DNA of 64,000 nucleotides from Dehalococcoidales bacterium (lineage in GTDB: Bacteria; Chloroflexota; Dehalococcoidia; Dehalococcoidales; UBA3254), in contig JAFGOB010000001.1 of assembly GCA_016926695.1 (NCBI GenBank), positions 19,535 to 83,534 on the forward strand, read 5' to 3'. Within the stretch, counting starts at the first letter, position 1. Every line of letters begins with the position of its first letter. The notes beneath the pieces were generated by a model. It worked only from the letters and a program-made list of their open reading frames with translations. It was not told the origin of the DNA and ran no database searches. Positions 1 to 7,946 of this stretch are shown here, in pieces. Made by a program: the position numbers and the translations under genes.

Positions 1-629
1 TGCATTTTTCCGGAATAGACTGCCTGCTGGATAGTCCCCAGTACTCCGCCCGGATATACCAGATTGCGGTACAGATTACCCCAGGTCTCCCAGGGCGTAA
101 TTGTTTTCAAATGAGGCGGTTGTTTACCAGCCGCCAGTAACTGGGATGCCGAGAAAATACAGATACCAATCATGCCCACATTACCGTCACACCAGGGTTG
201 CTGGGCCATCCACTCGATCGTATCATAGCTATCTTCGGCCATAGAGCCAAATAGACCCACGTATTCGCCTTCTGAATGGCCAATGCCACGTGGGTCCGGG
301 ATAACAAACACATACCCCCGTGTTACCATGTAGTCGATATCGCCAGCTTCGAGATTCCCATCCCACAAAGGAGATACAAAAGAGCGTAATCGCGGCAGCC
401 AGCGCACCATTTCCTGGTTGTCCTTGCCGAACGGAGACATAGCCAGAAGGGCTGGGAATTTACTGCCGGCCTGCACATCAGGGCGGTAGATGTCAGTCAT
501 AATATTAACACCATCCCGCAAAATGATACGGACATCTTTTTCTACTTTTACACCATATTTGGGCTGGGACCATTTATCCTTATTAAGGGCATATCTGGGA
601 TCGATATATTTCGCATTGTATCTTGGCAT
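1..629 (-). CDS. CocE/NonD-type alpha/beta hydrolase, C-terminus beyond the window, Cys at the nucleophile position
   Basis: The first 209 residues of an X-Pro dipeptidyl-peptidase/cocaine-esterase (S15) type hydrolase are present; the rest lies outside the window. The ATG at 629 follows an AGGAGGTTAT ribosome binding site (631-640). The N-terminal half shows the family pattern of a beta strand with DGVNIMTDIYRP (about 39-50), then DPRGIGHSEG (about 112-121). The nucleophile elbow, normally GxSxx after DGNVGM, reads GICIF, so Cys157 (159-161) replaces the expected Ser. The following PPHLKTITPWE stretch matches the family well, so the alignment is firm. Family members hydrolyse esters or amides. 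It is the last visible gene of the leftward arm that starts at 5422. Whether a Cys enzyme is active, or the protein is a non-catalytic homologue, cannot be told from the fragment. Confidence 0.85.
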   Translation of the reverse strand, partial: MPRYNAKYIDPRYALNKDKWSQPKYGVKVEKDVRIILRDGVNIMTDIYRPDVQAGSKFPALLAMSPFGKDNQEMVRWLPRLRSFVSPLWDGNLEAGDIDYMVTRGYVFVIPDPRGIGHSEGEYVGLFGSMAEDSYDTIEWMAQQPWCDGNVGMIGICIFSASQLLAAGKQPPHLKTITPWETWGNLYRNLVYPGGVLGTIQQAVYSGKM

Positions 630-674
630 GATAACCTCCTTTTTTTATGTCATCTGCTCTGGTGATATTCTCCA

Positions 675-1559
675 TTAAGTCTTTAACCACGGCTTGTTAC
701 CGCCTTGCAAGGCGCAATGCTCATCATGGCATTTCGTACAGTCCGTCTGGCGGAACTTCCTTGATATCTTCGCTCCTTTGACAGCCTCAACATAAGCTAT
801 GGCTTTTTTGATCTGGTCATCGTTACCGGAGATGACCATAGTGACGGCTCCTTCAGCTCCATCGACACCTCCTGCCGCAATAGGAATCGCTGTGGATCCG
901 CTCAAAATTTCAATAGCTTTTGACTCCGTAACTACTTTTCCTTCACACGGTAGCAGCGAACACCTGCCGCCCATACTATAATCCAGTGTTAATCTTTCTT
1001 TAGCCGTTTTCATAGCCTCTTCGATCGATATGGGTATCATTTTTTCTAATCCTGCGGGGAAAATAACCGTGAATCCCTTTTTCTTACTTGTGGCCATAAC
1101 CCGGCCAATCGTCCCTCCCTCCGTAAGGTTGCCAATCAGCACACCCACCTTCCCTTGAGGGTCAATTGCATTTACTCCTTTAATATAGACGTCTCCGGGT
1201 TTCATCCTGCCCAGAAGGCTACCCAAAGTTTCTCCCTGGCTCAATATTCCTTTCTCAATCACCCAGGTGAAAGGAAAGGCTTCCGGACCTGTACTGGCTC
1301 TGGCTTCAGGATGGGTGGACATCCAAACTTTAACGGCATCATCTCCGCAAGCAGCCCTGGGAGTAATCGCTCCACACATCCAGACCTCGGTATCAGGAGT
1401 TTTACCCAAGATTTCTTCCACTACAAAAAGAGTACTGCTGCTGGGATGCAGGGTGACGATTCCTGTCTTTAAGGCGTTCTTTACTTCATCCGTAGCAGCC
1501 AGAGCTTTAGCAATCAATTTCTTTGATTCATTGGGTAGTAGTGATATCTGAGCACGCAT
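675..1559 (-). CDS. Unrecognised protein, 294 aa, paralogue of the 19492-20361 product, C-terminal CxxCxxxxC
   Basis: I do not recognise this family. The start ATG has an AAGGAG site just upstream. The protein looks soluble, with no signal peptide or membrane segment. It is clearly homologous along its whole length to the product of 19492-20361. Shared blocks are SKKLIAKA near residue 13, HPSSST near 39, GDVYIKGVNA near 124, FPAGLEK.IPIS near 167, ILSG..A.PIA near 218, GAEGA.T near 236, and a C-terminal Cys triad (DCTKC....C) that could bind a metal or an FeS cluster. The phrase IKGVNAIDPQGKVGVL loosely recalls LUD/CoA-transferase-like folds, but this is only an impression. It sits between a CocE-type hydrolase and an alpha/beta hydrolase; its paralogue sits between a glycyl radical enzyme and its activase. 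A role in the same catabolic pathway is likely. Confidence 0.75.
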   Translation of the reverse strand: MRAQISLLPNESKKLIAKALAATDEVKNALKTGIVTLHPSSSTLFVVEEILGKTPDTEVWMCGAITPRAACGDDAVKVWMSTHPEARASTGPEAFPFTWVIEKGILSQGETLGSLLGRMKPGDVYIKGVNAIDPQGKVGVLIGNLTEGGTIGRVMATSKKKGFTVIFPAGLEKMIPISIEEAMKTAKERLTLDYSMGGRCSLLPCEGKVVTESKAIEILSGSTAIPIAAGGVDGAEGAVTMVISGNDDQIKKAIAYVEAVKGAKISRKFRQTDCTKCHDEHCALQGGNKPWLKT

Positions 1560-1799
1560 GTTTCGCTCCTTTTTTATTTTTTCTTATTCGATTTAACTGA
1601 AAAGTATCTTTTAAGGAGTGAATTCGAGTAGATGCCCTGGCAGTAAGCTGGCATGGCACTCACTTCACGTTCGTCAGGAAGAACTATTCAGGAATTTTTT
1701 TAGAAGCTACCCCGATAAAAGGCACCTTCGTTCTCCCTTTAGATAAGTATGACTATCCTGACCGCAGAACAAGATACATTTCAATATACGATCTACCTG

Positions 1800-2579
1800 T
1801 TATGAAAGGAGAAAACCAAGGACCTCGCGATTAAAGCAGTCCTTCATCTCCATGGAAAGCATATGAGATCCGCCTTTAACTTCCACCAGTCTGGCGCCGG
1901 GAATCTTTCCGGCTATTACTTCGGATGAGACAGGCTTGATGATCCTGTCATGTGTTCCCACTATCACCAGAGTCGGGGCTTTGATCAGGTTAAGCCTGGC
2001 CAGGGTATTATGATTGTTGCAGGCTTCTCTTTGTGCTTTCAGCCCCCTTCTGGTCGATGTACTGGTGAAAGTGGCCCCAATAGCTGCCAGCATACCCAGC
2101 AAAAACTGGTTAAAGGGTTTGTTGACGGCCAATCTGGCCATCCCGGCTGCCATTTTCTGAGCAGACAGGCCCAGCAGTTTGGCCTGATCCGCAGAATCGC
2201 CGCTGGTCTGATCTTTGCAGGAGAACGTGCAGGCCAGCACCAGCTTTTGTATTCTCTGCGGATAGTTGATGCCCACCTCCTGGGCGATCATGCCGCCCAT
2301 GGAAATACCCATGATGTGGGTCCTGGTTATTTTCAGGTGGTCCATGAGCTTGATAACGTCATCGGCCATCATCCTGGTTGTATATGGCCCTTCGGGTTTG
2401 TCGGACTTTCCCGCTCCCCGGTTATCAAAGGTAATAACCTGATAATGCTTTTTGAAGAAAGGTATCTGGGAGGCCCATGTGCTGCGGCTGGCGCTGAAGC
2501 CTGCGATCATAATCAGAGGTTCTCCCCGGCCTTCTACCTTGTAGTTGATCCTGACTCCATTGACCATGGCAACAGGCAT
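1800..2579 (-). CDS. Alpha/beta hydrolase
   Basis: A 259-residue single-domain alpha/beta hydrolase of the usual length for the family. The oxyanion region MIAGFSASRSTW lies at about 24-35, the nucleophile elbow GISMGG places Ser93, and the acid and base are probably Asp211 (GTHDR) and His239 (GGSH). There is no signal peptide, so it is cytoplasmic. The ATG at 2579 has an AAAGGGGAG site. It lies 20 bp downstream of the MmgE/PrpD gene and is probably co-transcribed with it. The fold covers ester, lactone and C-C bond hydrolases, so the substrate is open; the neighbourhood favours an ester or a ring-cleavage product. Confidence 0.88.
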   Translation of the reverse strand: MPVAMVNGVRINYKVEGRGEPLIMIAGFSASRSTWASQIPFFKKHYQVITFDNRGAGKSDKPEGPYTTRMMADDVIKLMDHLKITRTHIMGISMGGMIAQEVGINYPQRIQKLVLACTFSCKDQTSGDSADQAKLLGLSAQKMAAGMARLAVNKPFNQFLLGMLAAIGATFTSTSTRRGLKAQREACNNHNTLARLNLIKAPTLVIVGTHDRIIKPVSSEVIAGKIPGARLVEVKGGSHMLSMEMKDCFNREVLGFLLS

Positions 2580-2599
2580 ATTTTTTTACTCCCCTTTCC

Positions 2600-4021
2600 T
2601 TATTTTTTCCCACTAACTGCCAGATCAATTATTTCCTGAACGTTGTCCACCTGCTCCAGCTTCTCGACCAGCTCGACTATTTTCTCACCGTTGCCCCTGC
2701 TCATCTTTTCAGAAAACTCAACCTGGCCCATGAATTTCTCGATCAGGCCCTCCCGGGGCAGAGGGTTGGAGGGGTCTCCCAGCGCCATACGCAAATATTC
2801 ACGGTATACCTGCCCGTCCTTCATCCTGACTTCCAGCTCCACGCCTTCCGGCCGGTCCAGATTGGCCAGCGTGACCCTCCTGATCAGGGACTGTGTCTGA
2901 GGATTACGGATGCCCTCTTCGGTAAAATTTTCTCCCTTGGACTGGTGGGTGGACAGGCCGTTGGCTACCGCATAGACAAAACTGAAAAGGGCATCGCCTG
3001 TCGGATAATACCCCACCTTGTAAGGCTTGGTATAGTGCGGCGCGGTAGCCATGCCCGCCGAGGTGCGGTAAACAGCCTCGGCAACGTCATCCGGGTGGAT
3101 ATCATATTTTTTCGCCAGCGTAATGGCAAGCTGAGTGGCTGCGTTGGTCGGCCTGCCGCCAGGCCAGGGTTTGAAGATCCTTTCCACATAGTATTTTTTG
3201 CCCAGGTCTGCGGTGATCATCTCCGGGTGGACAACTCCCTCCGTAAAGGCGCTATAGTAGCTGGTCAGCGGGTCTGAAATCCCGATCCACCCACCCCTGG
3301 CCAGTTGGGCGGCATTAATACCGCTTCTGGCGGCTGTACCCTGACTCAATTTGAAGGTATGGGCGCCTTCCATTAAGCCTCCCCCGGCCCCTGCCATCAT
3401 ATTGATGGCAATACCGAAGGTATTCTTCATCTGGAATTCCGTCAGTCCCAGCAGTCGTCCGGCAATGGCAGCGGCGCCAAAGGTGGTCTTGGTCCCCCAT
3501 TCGTCGAATACCCTTGCTCTTTTCGCGCCCCCTGCCGGCATTTTTCCGGGGACATGTATTCCGGCGCCTATCTGGACCCTGGCTACCAGATCGTCGCCCG
3601 CTACCAGGGCCGCAATCAGCTCTTTGCCGTCGATACCCAGGCTGGCCCCAAGGGTGATGGCAGTGGGTACGGTTGTCTCACTGTTGTGGCTGGCATTGTG
3701 TTGGCCGTTATCCATAATAATAACCAGCGGGCCCCAGTCGAAAGAGCGGCCGAAGATGCAGTTGACCATGGCTACCAGGTCTGCCGGCCCTTTATAGCCG
3801 TATCCCAGCAGGGTGGCTTCTCTCTTTCCTCCCTCATCCCGCACCATATCCGCCAGTACAGCGTTGCCCGGCGCGTTTGAACCGCCGATTATACAGCCGA
3901 TCATGTCCAGGACTCTTCTCCTGGTGTTGTCCACAACCACCGGATCGATATCCTCAAAACGCGTATTAAGAACATTGCGGGATAATGCTGCAATCGCCTC
4001 CTGCCCGTTGAAACTATACAT
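2600..4021 (-). CDS. MmgE/PrpD family protein
   Basis: A 473-residue protein of the MmgE/PrpD fold, which includes 2-methylcitrate dehydratase, cis-aconitate decarboxylase and iminodisuccinate epimerase. Family marks include RRRVLDMIGCIIGGS near residue 29, the central glycine-rich GRLLGLTEFQMKNTFGIA helix region, and the long C-terminal lobe with KPYKVGYYPTGDALFSFVYAVA. The length is typical. The start ATG has a GGGAGG site. Neighbouring genes are an FAD oxidoreductase upstream and a hydrolase downstream. The enzyme probably acts on a branched carboxylic acid as a dehydratase, decarboxylase or epimerase. A second, divergent family member is at 52087-53472. Confidence 0.88.
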   Translation of the reverse strand: MYSFNGQEAIAALSRNVLNTRFEDIDPVVVDNTRRRVLDMIGCIIGGSNAPGNAVLADMVRDEGGKREATLLGYGYKGPADLVAMVNCIFGRSFDWGPLVIIMDNGQHNASHNSETTVPTAITLGASLGIDGKELIAALVAGDDLVARVQIGAGIHVPGKMPAGGAKRARVFDEWGTKTTFGAAAIAGRLLGLTEFQMKNTFGIAINMMAGAGGGLMEGAHTFKLSQGTAARSGINAAQLARGGWIGISDPLTSYYSAFTEGVVHPEMITADLGKKYYVERIFKPWPGGRPTNAATQLAITLAKKYDIHPDDVAEAVYRTSAGMATAPHYTKPYKVGYYPTGDALFSFVYAVANGLSTHQSKGENFTEEGIRNPQTQSLIRRVTLANLDRPEGVELEVRMKDGQVYREYLRMALGDPSNPLPREGLIEKFMGQVEFSEKMSRGNGEKIVELVEKLEQVDNVQEIIDLAVSGKK

Positions 4022-4075
4022 AGCTGATATTTCCTCCCTTTTTCACTAGCTGTGCGGCAACCCGGACCTCTAGGA

Positions 4076-5422
4076 TTACGGGAGCAGTACGTCCTGCCGG
4101 GCCAGGCATTTTTGAAGGAGCTTATAGTCCAGGTCCCTGACTGATACTCCCTCTTTCATGGACAGGGCAGCAGCCGTGCCGGCTGCTTGCCCCATAGCGA
4201 TACAAAATTGAATCGGCGCCAGCAGGTCGTTAGCCACCAGGTCAGAAGAAAAACAGCGTCCGGCCGCCAGCAGGTTATTTATCTGGCAAGGTATCAGGGA
4301 ACGATAGGGTATGTGCCAGTGCGGATGTTCGGGTGAAAAGGTATGACGGAAATCCGGGCATTTGACGATTGTATCCGGGAATACCACACCGGAAAATATT
4401 TCCTTCTCCGTTAAGACATGCTCGCCCAGTAGTCTACGGCTACTGCGTACGCCAATCTGTGAGGCAGTGTCCAGGATGTAGCTGTTTTCAAAGCCGGGAA
4501 TGTATTTCTGTAAATAGCGGTGCGTAGTCAGGATACATCTGCGGCCTTCCACCTCCAGCCGGGAAAGATCGCTGACATCCAAAGGGTCCAAGCCGCCCAC
4601 GGCATTGTTGACCCATATCACATCTTCGCGGGTTGTGCTGATATAATGGGTAAACCCTCCCATTTTTTCAAGCTCACGCATCCTTTCAGCAAATCCGGCA
4701 GCATCTGACGACCTGAAGTCAAGATATTTTTTTGAGTCGATATTGCCGATGCGGAAGGTTAAAGCCAGGTGGGAAGACCTCATTTGCGGATTCATCCGGG
4801 CATCATAAGGGGCGCCGGCCGAAGCAAAAATATCACCATCGCCGGTGGCATCGATGACGGTCCTGCCCAGTAACGCCTGCCTGCCAGATTTACTCTCGAA
4901 AACCACACCTTTCATCACGTTATTTTCCACCAGGGCCCGGACCCCCCAGGAATGCAGCAGCAGCGTTGTTCCAGACTCAGTAACCATATCATTCAGAACG
5001 CACTTCAGAGCCTCCGGGTCTAGGGTGGCGCTCATTCTGATCCTGCCTTCAATCACGCTGAAGGCAAAACGTTTCCAGCGGGCAATCAACTGGCTGTCGC
5101 TGGACCCCAGGTCTTCCTTTCCGGGGTGGATGGCTGATCCCGTTCGGTCCAGCCGTTCGATTACTTCCTGGCAGATACCGCCTATTTGCTGTTGGCTCGT
5201 ACCGTCACTCATGGGCATGATCACCATGACCAGTCCCCCGCTTGCCATGCCACCCAGATGCCCGTATCTTTCCAAAAGTACGGTATCCGCTCCATTCCTG
5301 CTCGCTGCAACCGCAGCGCTGAATCCCGCCGGACCGCCGCCCACTACCACTACATCGGCTTCTTTAAAGACTTTGATTTCCCGGTCAGGTTCCTGGATAG
5401 TCCTGTTTTGCTCGTTCGTCAT
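4076..5422 (-). CDS. FAD-dependent oxidoreductase (FAD_oxidored family)
   Basis: A 448-residue flavoprotein with an N-terminal Rossmann motif GGGPAG (28-33) followed by LLERYGHLGGMASGG, typical of the FAD_oxidored (pfam12831-like) family. A second FAD contact, VIDATGDGDIFASAG, lies near residue 190. The C-terminal region with RSLIPCQINNLLAAGRCFSSD also matches this family. No signal peptide or FeS motif is visible. It is the first gene of the leftward operon, divergent from the MarR regulator gene, with a GGGAGC site before the ATG at 5422. Members oxidise or reduce diverse organic acids; the substrate here is unknown. Confidence 0.88.
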   Translation of the reverse strand: MTNEQNRTIQEPDREIKVFKEADVVVVGGGPAGFSAAVAASRNGADTVLLERYGHLGGMASGGLVMVIMPMSDGTSQQQIGGICQEVIERLDRTGSAIHPGKEDLGSSDSQLIARWKRFAFSVIEGRIRMSATLDPEALKCVLNDMVTESGTTLLLHSWGVRALVENNVMKGVVFESKSGRQALLGRTVIDATGDGDIFASAGAPYDARMNPQMRSSHLALTFRIGNIDSKKYLDFRSSDAAGFAERMRELEKMGGFTHYISTTREDVIWVNNAVGGLDPLDVSDLSRLEVEGRRCILTTHRYLQKYIPGFENSYILDTASQIGVRSSRRLLGEHVLTEKEIFSGVVFPDTIVKCPDFRHTFSPEHPHWHIPYRSLIPCQINNLLAAGRCFSSDLVANDLLAPIQFCIAMGQAAGTAAALSMKEGVSVRDLDYKLLQKCLARQDVLLP

Positions 5423-5700
5423 ATGCGATAGCTCCCTGTGTCCGGCCTGTTACCTGAAAGAACAATGGCAGATCCTGGTATATATGGAGGTGTACCTGAT
5501 TATAGTCAATCTTCGCCCGGCTTATCAACCTTTAAATATTTTAAAAAGTCATCAATAAAGTGGCTTCCAACATGGGAAGCTACTTTGACTGGAATAACCA
5601 GTGTTTTTAGCAACTCATCAGTGATTAAGCTAAAGTATTACAACTATTGTAATATTTTTGCTTTTTTTATATAATTAGTCAAATCGATATATACGCCGTT

Positions 5701-5716
5701 CCTATAAATATATAGG
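5701..5716. promoter_or_regulatory. Operator-like palindrome upstream of the MarR gene
   Basis: A perfect dyad, CCTATA-AATA-TATAGG, lies 27 bp before the GTG start of the MarR gene inside the 320-bp divergent intergenic region 5423-5742. Its length and AT-rich symmetric form suit a MarR-family operator. Its position would let one dimer control the regulator gene and perhaps both arms. This is an inference from symmetry and position. The rest of the intergenic region is AT-rich, with a small hairpin (GCTTCC 5563-5568 / GGAAGC 5575-5580) and no clear gene. Confidence 0.5.
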
Positions 5717-5742
5717 CGACGTCAGCATACAGGAATGTTGCG

Positions 5743-6300
5743 GTGATACCATCATTATCTGAAATAGAAAAGGTTAACGCTCAAATCCGCAGCACACAGT
5801 TTTCACGCCTGGTAGCTTTTGCGGACGTTGTTACCAGGTACACTGAACTGGTTTTTAAAATCAAAGGAGACCAGATCAGTTGGTTGCGTGCGAGCGCGCT
5901 GCGTTTTATTATTACTCGCGGGGGAAGTCTCACCCTCAGCCAGATGGCGGCTGTCATGCTGCGTTCGAATTACAGTATAACCAAACTCGTTGATGGCCTT
6001 GAAAATGACGGACTGGTGAAACGCTGCCGCAATATAGCGGATGGGCGCAGTTTTGATGTGAAGGTTACACAAAAAGGGCTGAATTACGTAATTGAGAGTT
6101 TAAAAAACTCTGAAACTGCCGAAAACGAGCTGAAGTCCTGCCTGAGTGAAAGTGAGTTAAATGATCTGGCCATTATCATGCGTAAATTGCGGGATAAGCT
6201 GATTGAAAAGGTCTCTGCCAGATACAGACTCACCCTTGAAGACCGCCAGGCCATCTTCGGTAAGGTCAACTATCGCAAGCCCAACCAAGAGCTATCCTGA
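5743..6300 (+). CDS. MarR-family transcriptional regulator
   Basis: A 185-residue winged-helix protein. Residues about 50-110 form the MarR domain: a recognition helix in LTLSQMAAVMLRSNYSITKLVDGLENDGLVKR and a wing with RNIADGRSFDVKVTQKG, the classic D-G-R-S wing pattern. The start is GTG with only a weak AGGA element upstream. MarR proteins usually bind a short palindrome as dimers and are released by a small phenolic or other ligand. A suitable palindrome lies at 5701-5716. The gene is the first of the rightward arm, and its stop is 26 bp from the next gene, so it is probably both autoregulated and the local regulator of the island. Confidence 0.9.
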   Translation: MIPSLSEIEKVNAQIRSTQFSRLVAFADVVTRYTELVFKIKGDQISWLRASALRFIITRGGSLTLSQMAAVMLRSNYSITKLVDGLENDGLVKRCRNIADGRSFDVKVTQKGLNYVIESLKNSETAENELKSCLSESELNDLAIIMRKLRDKLIEKVSARYRLTLEDRQAIFGKVNYRKPNQELS

Positions 6301-6326
6301 AAAAGCACTCGTGCAAGGAGAGTAAA

Positions 6327-7109
6327 ATCATTACAGCCGGTCTCGATGCAGGCACGGAAATAACCAAAGCCGTACTCCTTAAAGGAAGGGATATCATAGC
6401 CTGGGCGGCTATTTCCGCGGGCAGAGAATCTGCAGATCAGGCAGCCCGCAGGGCCCTGGACAAGGTGTTGGAGAGGAGTGGAGGAGAAGAAAAGGATATT
6501 GAGTTTATCGTCTGTACCGGCATGGGCAGGGAGTACGTGACCTTTGCCAGGCAAAAGCTGCCGGAATTCATGTGTTTAGCCAGAGCGATCGATTTCCTCA
6601 CACCAGCCGCCAGGATATTGCTGGACCTGGGCGCCCGCCAATCAATAGCCATCAAATGCCGCGGAGGGAAAGCCCTGAAGCTGGCTCCCAGCAGCAAATG
6701 CGCCGCCGGCACCGGCGCATATTTAAAAATGGTGGCTAATATTTTCAATCTGACTGTCGATCAGATGTCAGAGCTATCGTTTAATGCGAAAGCAGATCTG
6801 GAAATACAGACTACCTGTGCGGTTTTTGCCGAGTCTGAAATCATCTCTTTGATCCATAACAGCGCCGGAGCTGCGGATATTCTCAGGGGCGTTTTCCGGG
6901 GTCTGGCTGAAAGGCTATATCCCCAGCTTCTCGAAATCGGCATAGAGAAGGAGATAGCCGTAACCGGTGGATACGCAGGGAACAAAGCGATTATTGCTGC
7001 TCTGGAAACGCTGGCTGGTTTTCGTCTCCTTGTACCGGAAAATCCGATCATCACAGGGGCCCTGGGGGCTGCCCTTATCGGCCAGACCAGGAGGAGCGAA
7101 ACAGCATGA
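6327..7109 (+). CDS. HgdC/BadF-type ATPase, degenerate copy, probable ATC (or ATT) start
   Basis: An ASKHA-fold ATPase of the HgdC/BcrA/BcrD family, which drives one-electron transfer to a dehydratase or benzoyl-CoA reductase. The first ATG/GTG/TTG codons lie near 6465 and would cut off the phosphate-binding loop. In-frame homology (AGLDAGTEITKAVLL) continues back to 6327. There ATC-ATT follows an AAGGAG site (6315-6320) at 6-9 bp spacing. Starting at 6327 gives 260 aa, exactly the length of the next gene. The cluster Cys residues are Cys125 (KCAAGTGAY) and Cys164 (TCAVFAESE), spaced as in HgdC. The second phosphate motif reads DLGARQ in place of DxGGQD, so ATP turnover by this subunit may be impaired. 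It overlaps the next gene by 4 bp. Confidence 0.85.
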   Translation: MITAGLDAGTEITKAVLLKGRDIIAWAAISAGRESADQAARRALDKVLERSGGEEKDIEFIVCTGMGREYVTFARQKLPEFMCLARAIDFLTPAARILLDLGARQSIAIKCRGGKALKLAPSSKCAAGTGAYLKMVANIFNLTVDQMSELSFNAKADLEIQTTCAVFAESEIISLIHNSAGAADILRGVFRGLAERLYPQLLEIGIEKEIAVTGGYAGNKAIIAALETLAGFRLLVPENPIITGALGAALIGQTRRSETA

Positions 7110-7888
7110 TAGCGGCCGGGGTAGATATAGGTTCTTCCGCTTCCAAGGCGGTAATCCTGGAAAACAATAAAATCATATCAATGAGCATTATCCCCACAGG
7201 GATTGACAGCGCCGAAACGGCCAGGCGCGTGATGGAAAAGGCGCTGGGATCAGATGGAATGTTGATGAAGGATATCCAGTGTATCGTCTCTACCGGCTAT
7301 GGACGCGTCAATGTACCTTTCGCCCGTAAGAATATCACTGAGATTAGCTGTCACGCCCGTGGGATCAATTACTATTTCCCTTCGGTGCGCACAGTCCTGG
7401 ATATGGGCGGACAGGACTGTAAAATTATACACTGCGACGGCCAGGGGAATATCCTCAAATTTGCCCTGAATGACAAATGCGCAGCCGGGACCGGCCGTTA
7501 CCTGGAGCGTATCTCCTCCGCGCTGAGCATTCCTCTTCAGGATATCGGTCCTCTTTCGTTGCAGACGATAGAGGGAGGGGTACCCATAAGCAGCTACTGC
7601 GCCATTTTCGCCCAGGACGACGTGATTACACTGATCAGACAGGGCAAAAATATCAATGATATCCTGGCAGGGGTCTGCGACGCTCTGGTTGAGAGGATTC
7701 TAAGCCTGGTACTAAAGCTGGGAATGGTTGAAGATTTTTCAGTCTGCGGGGGCATTGCTAAAAATAGCGGAGTGGTCAGCCGTCTGGAAGATAGATTGGG
7801 CGCAAAAGCGCTCATAGCGCCTGAGCCGCAAATTGCTGGAGCCCTGGGTGCAGCAATTTTTGCCCGGGAGATGGCAGAGAGATCCTGA
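7106..7888 (+). CDS. HgdC/BadF-type ATPase, canonical copy
   Basis: A 260-residue activator ATPase of the HgdC/FldI/BcrA-D family. It shows the loop GVDIGSSASKAV at the N-terminus, an intact second motif DMGGQDCK, and the two cluster ligands Cys125 (DKCAAGTGRYLE) and Cys165 (SYCAIFAQDD). In this family a homodimer or heterodimer holds one [4Fe-4S] cluster between subunits and uses ATP hydrolysis to inject an electron at very low potential. Its ATG overlaps the stop of the upstream homologue (ATGA), so the two are translationally coupled and likely form a heterodimer. That arrangement resembles BcrA/BcrD or BzdP/BzdQ of class I benzoyl-CoA reductases more than the single activator of most 2-hydroxyacyl-CoA dehydratases. 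Confidence 0.9.
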   Translation: MIAAGVDIGSSASKAVILENNKIISMSIIPTGIDSAETARRVMEKALGSDGMLMKDIQCIVSTGYGRVNVPFARKNITEISCHARGINYYFPSVRTVLDMGGQDCKIIHCDGQGNILKFALNDKCAAGTGRYLERISSALSIPLQDIGPLSLQTIEGGVPISSYCAIFAQDDVITLIRQGKNINDILAGVCDALVERILSLVLKLGMVEDFSVCGGIAKNSGVVSRLEDRLGAKALIAPEPQIAGALGAAIFAREMAERS

Positions 7889-7946
7889 GACGAAGTTGTG
7901 TTCAGAATAACCGCATAATTGATTTTTTGCCGAAAGGTGAGTAAGA

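Noticed and set aside
1950..2639. 229-codon open frame on the plus strand
   Set aside because: It is antisense to the alpha/beta hydrolase gene, has no family similarity and no ribosome binding site.
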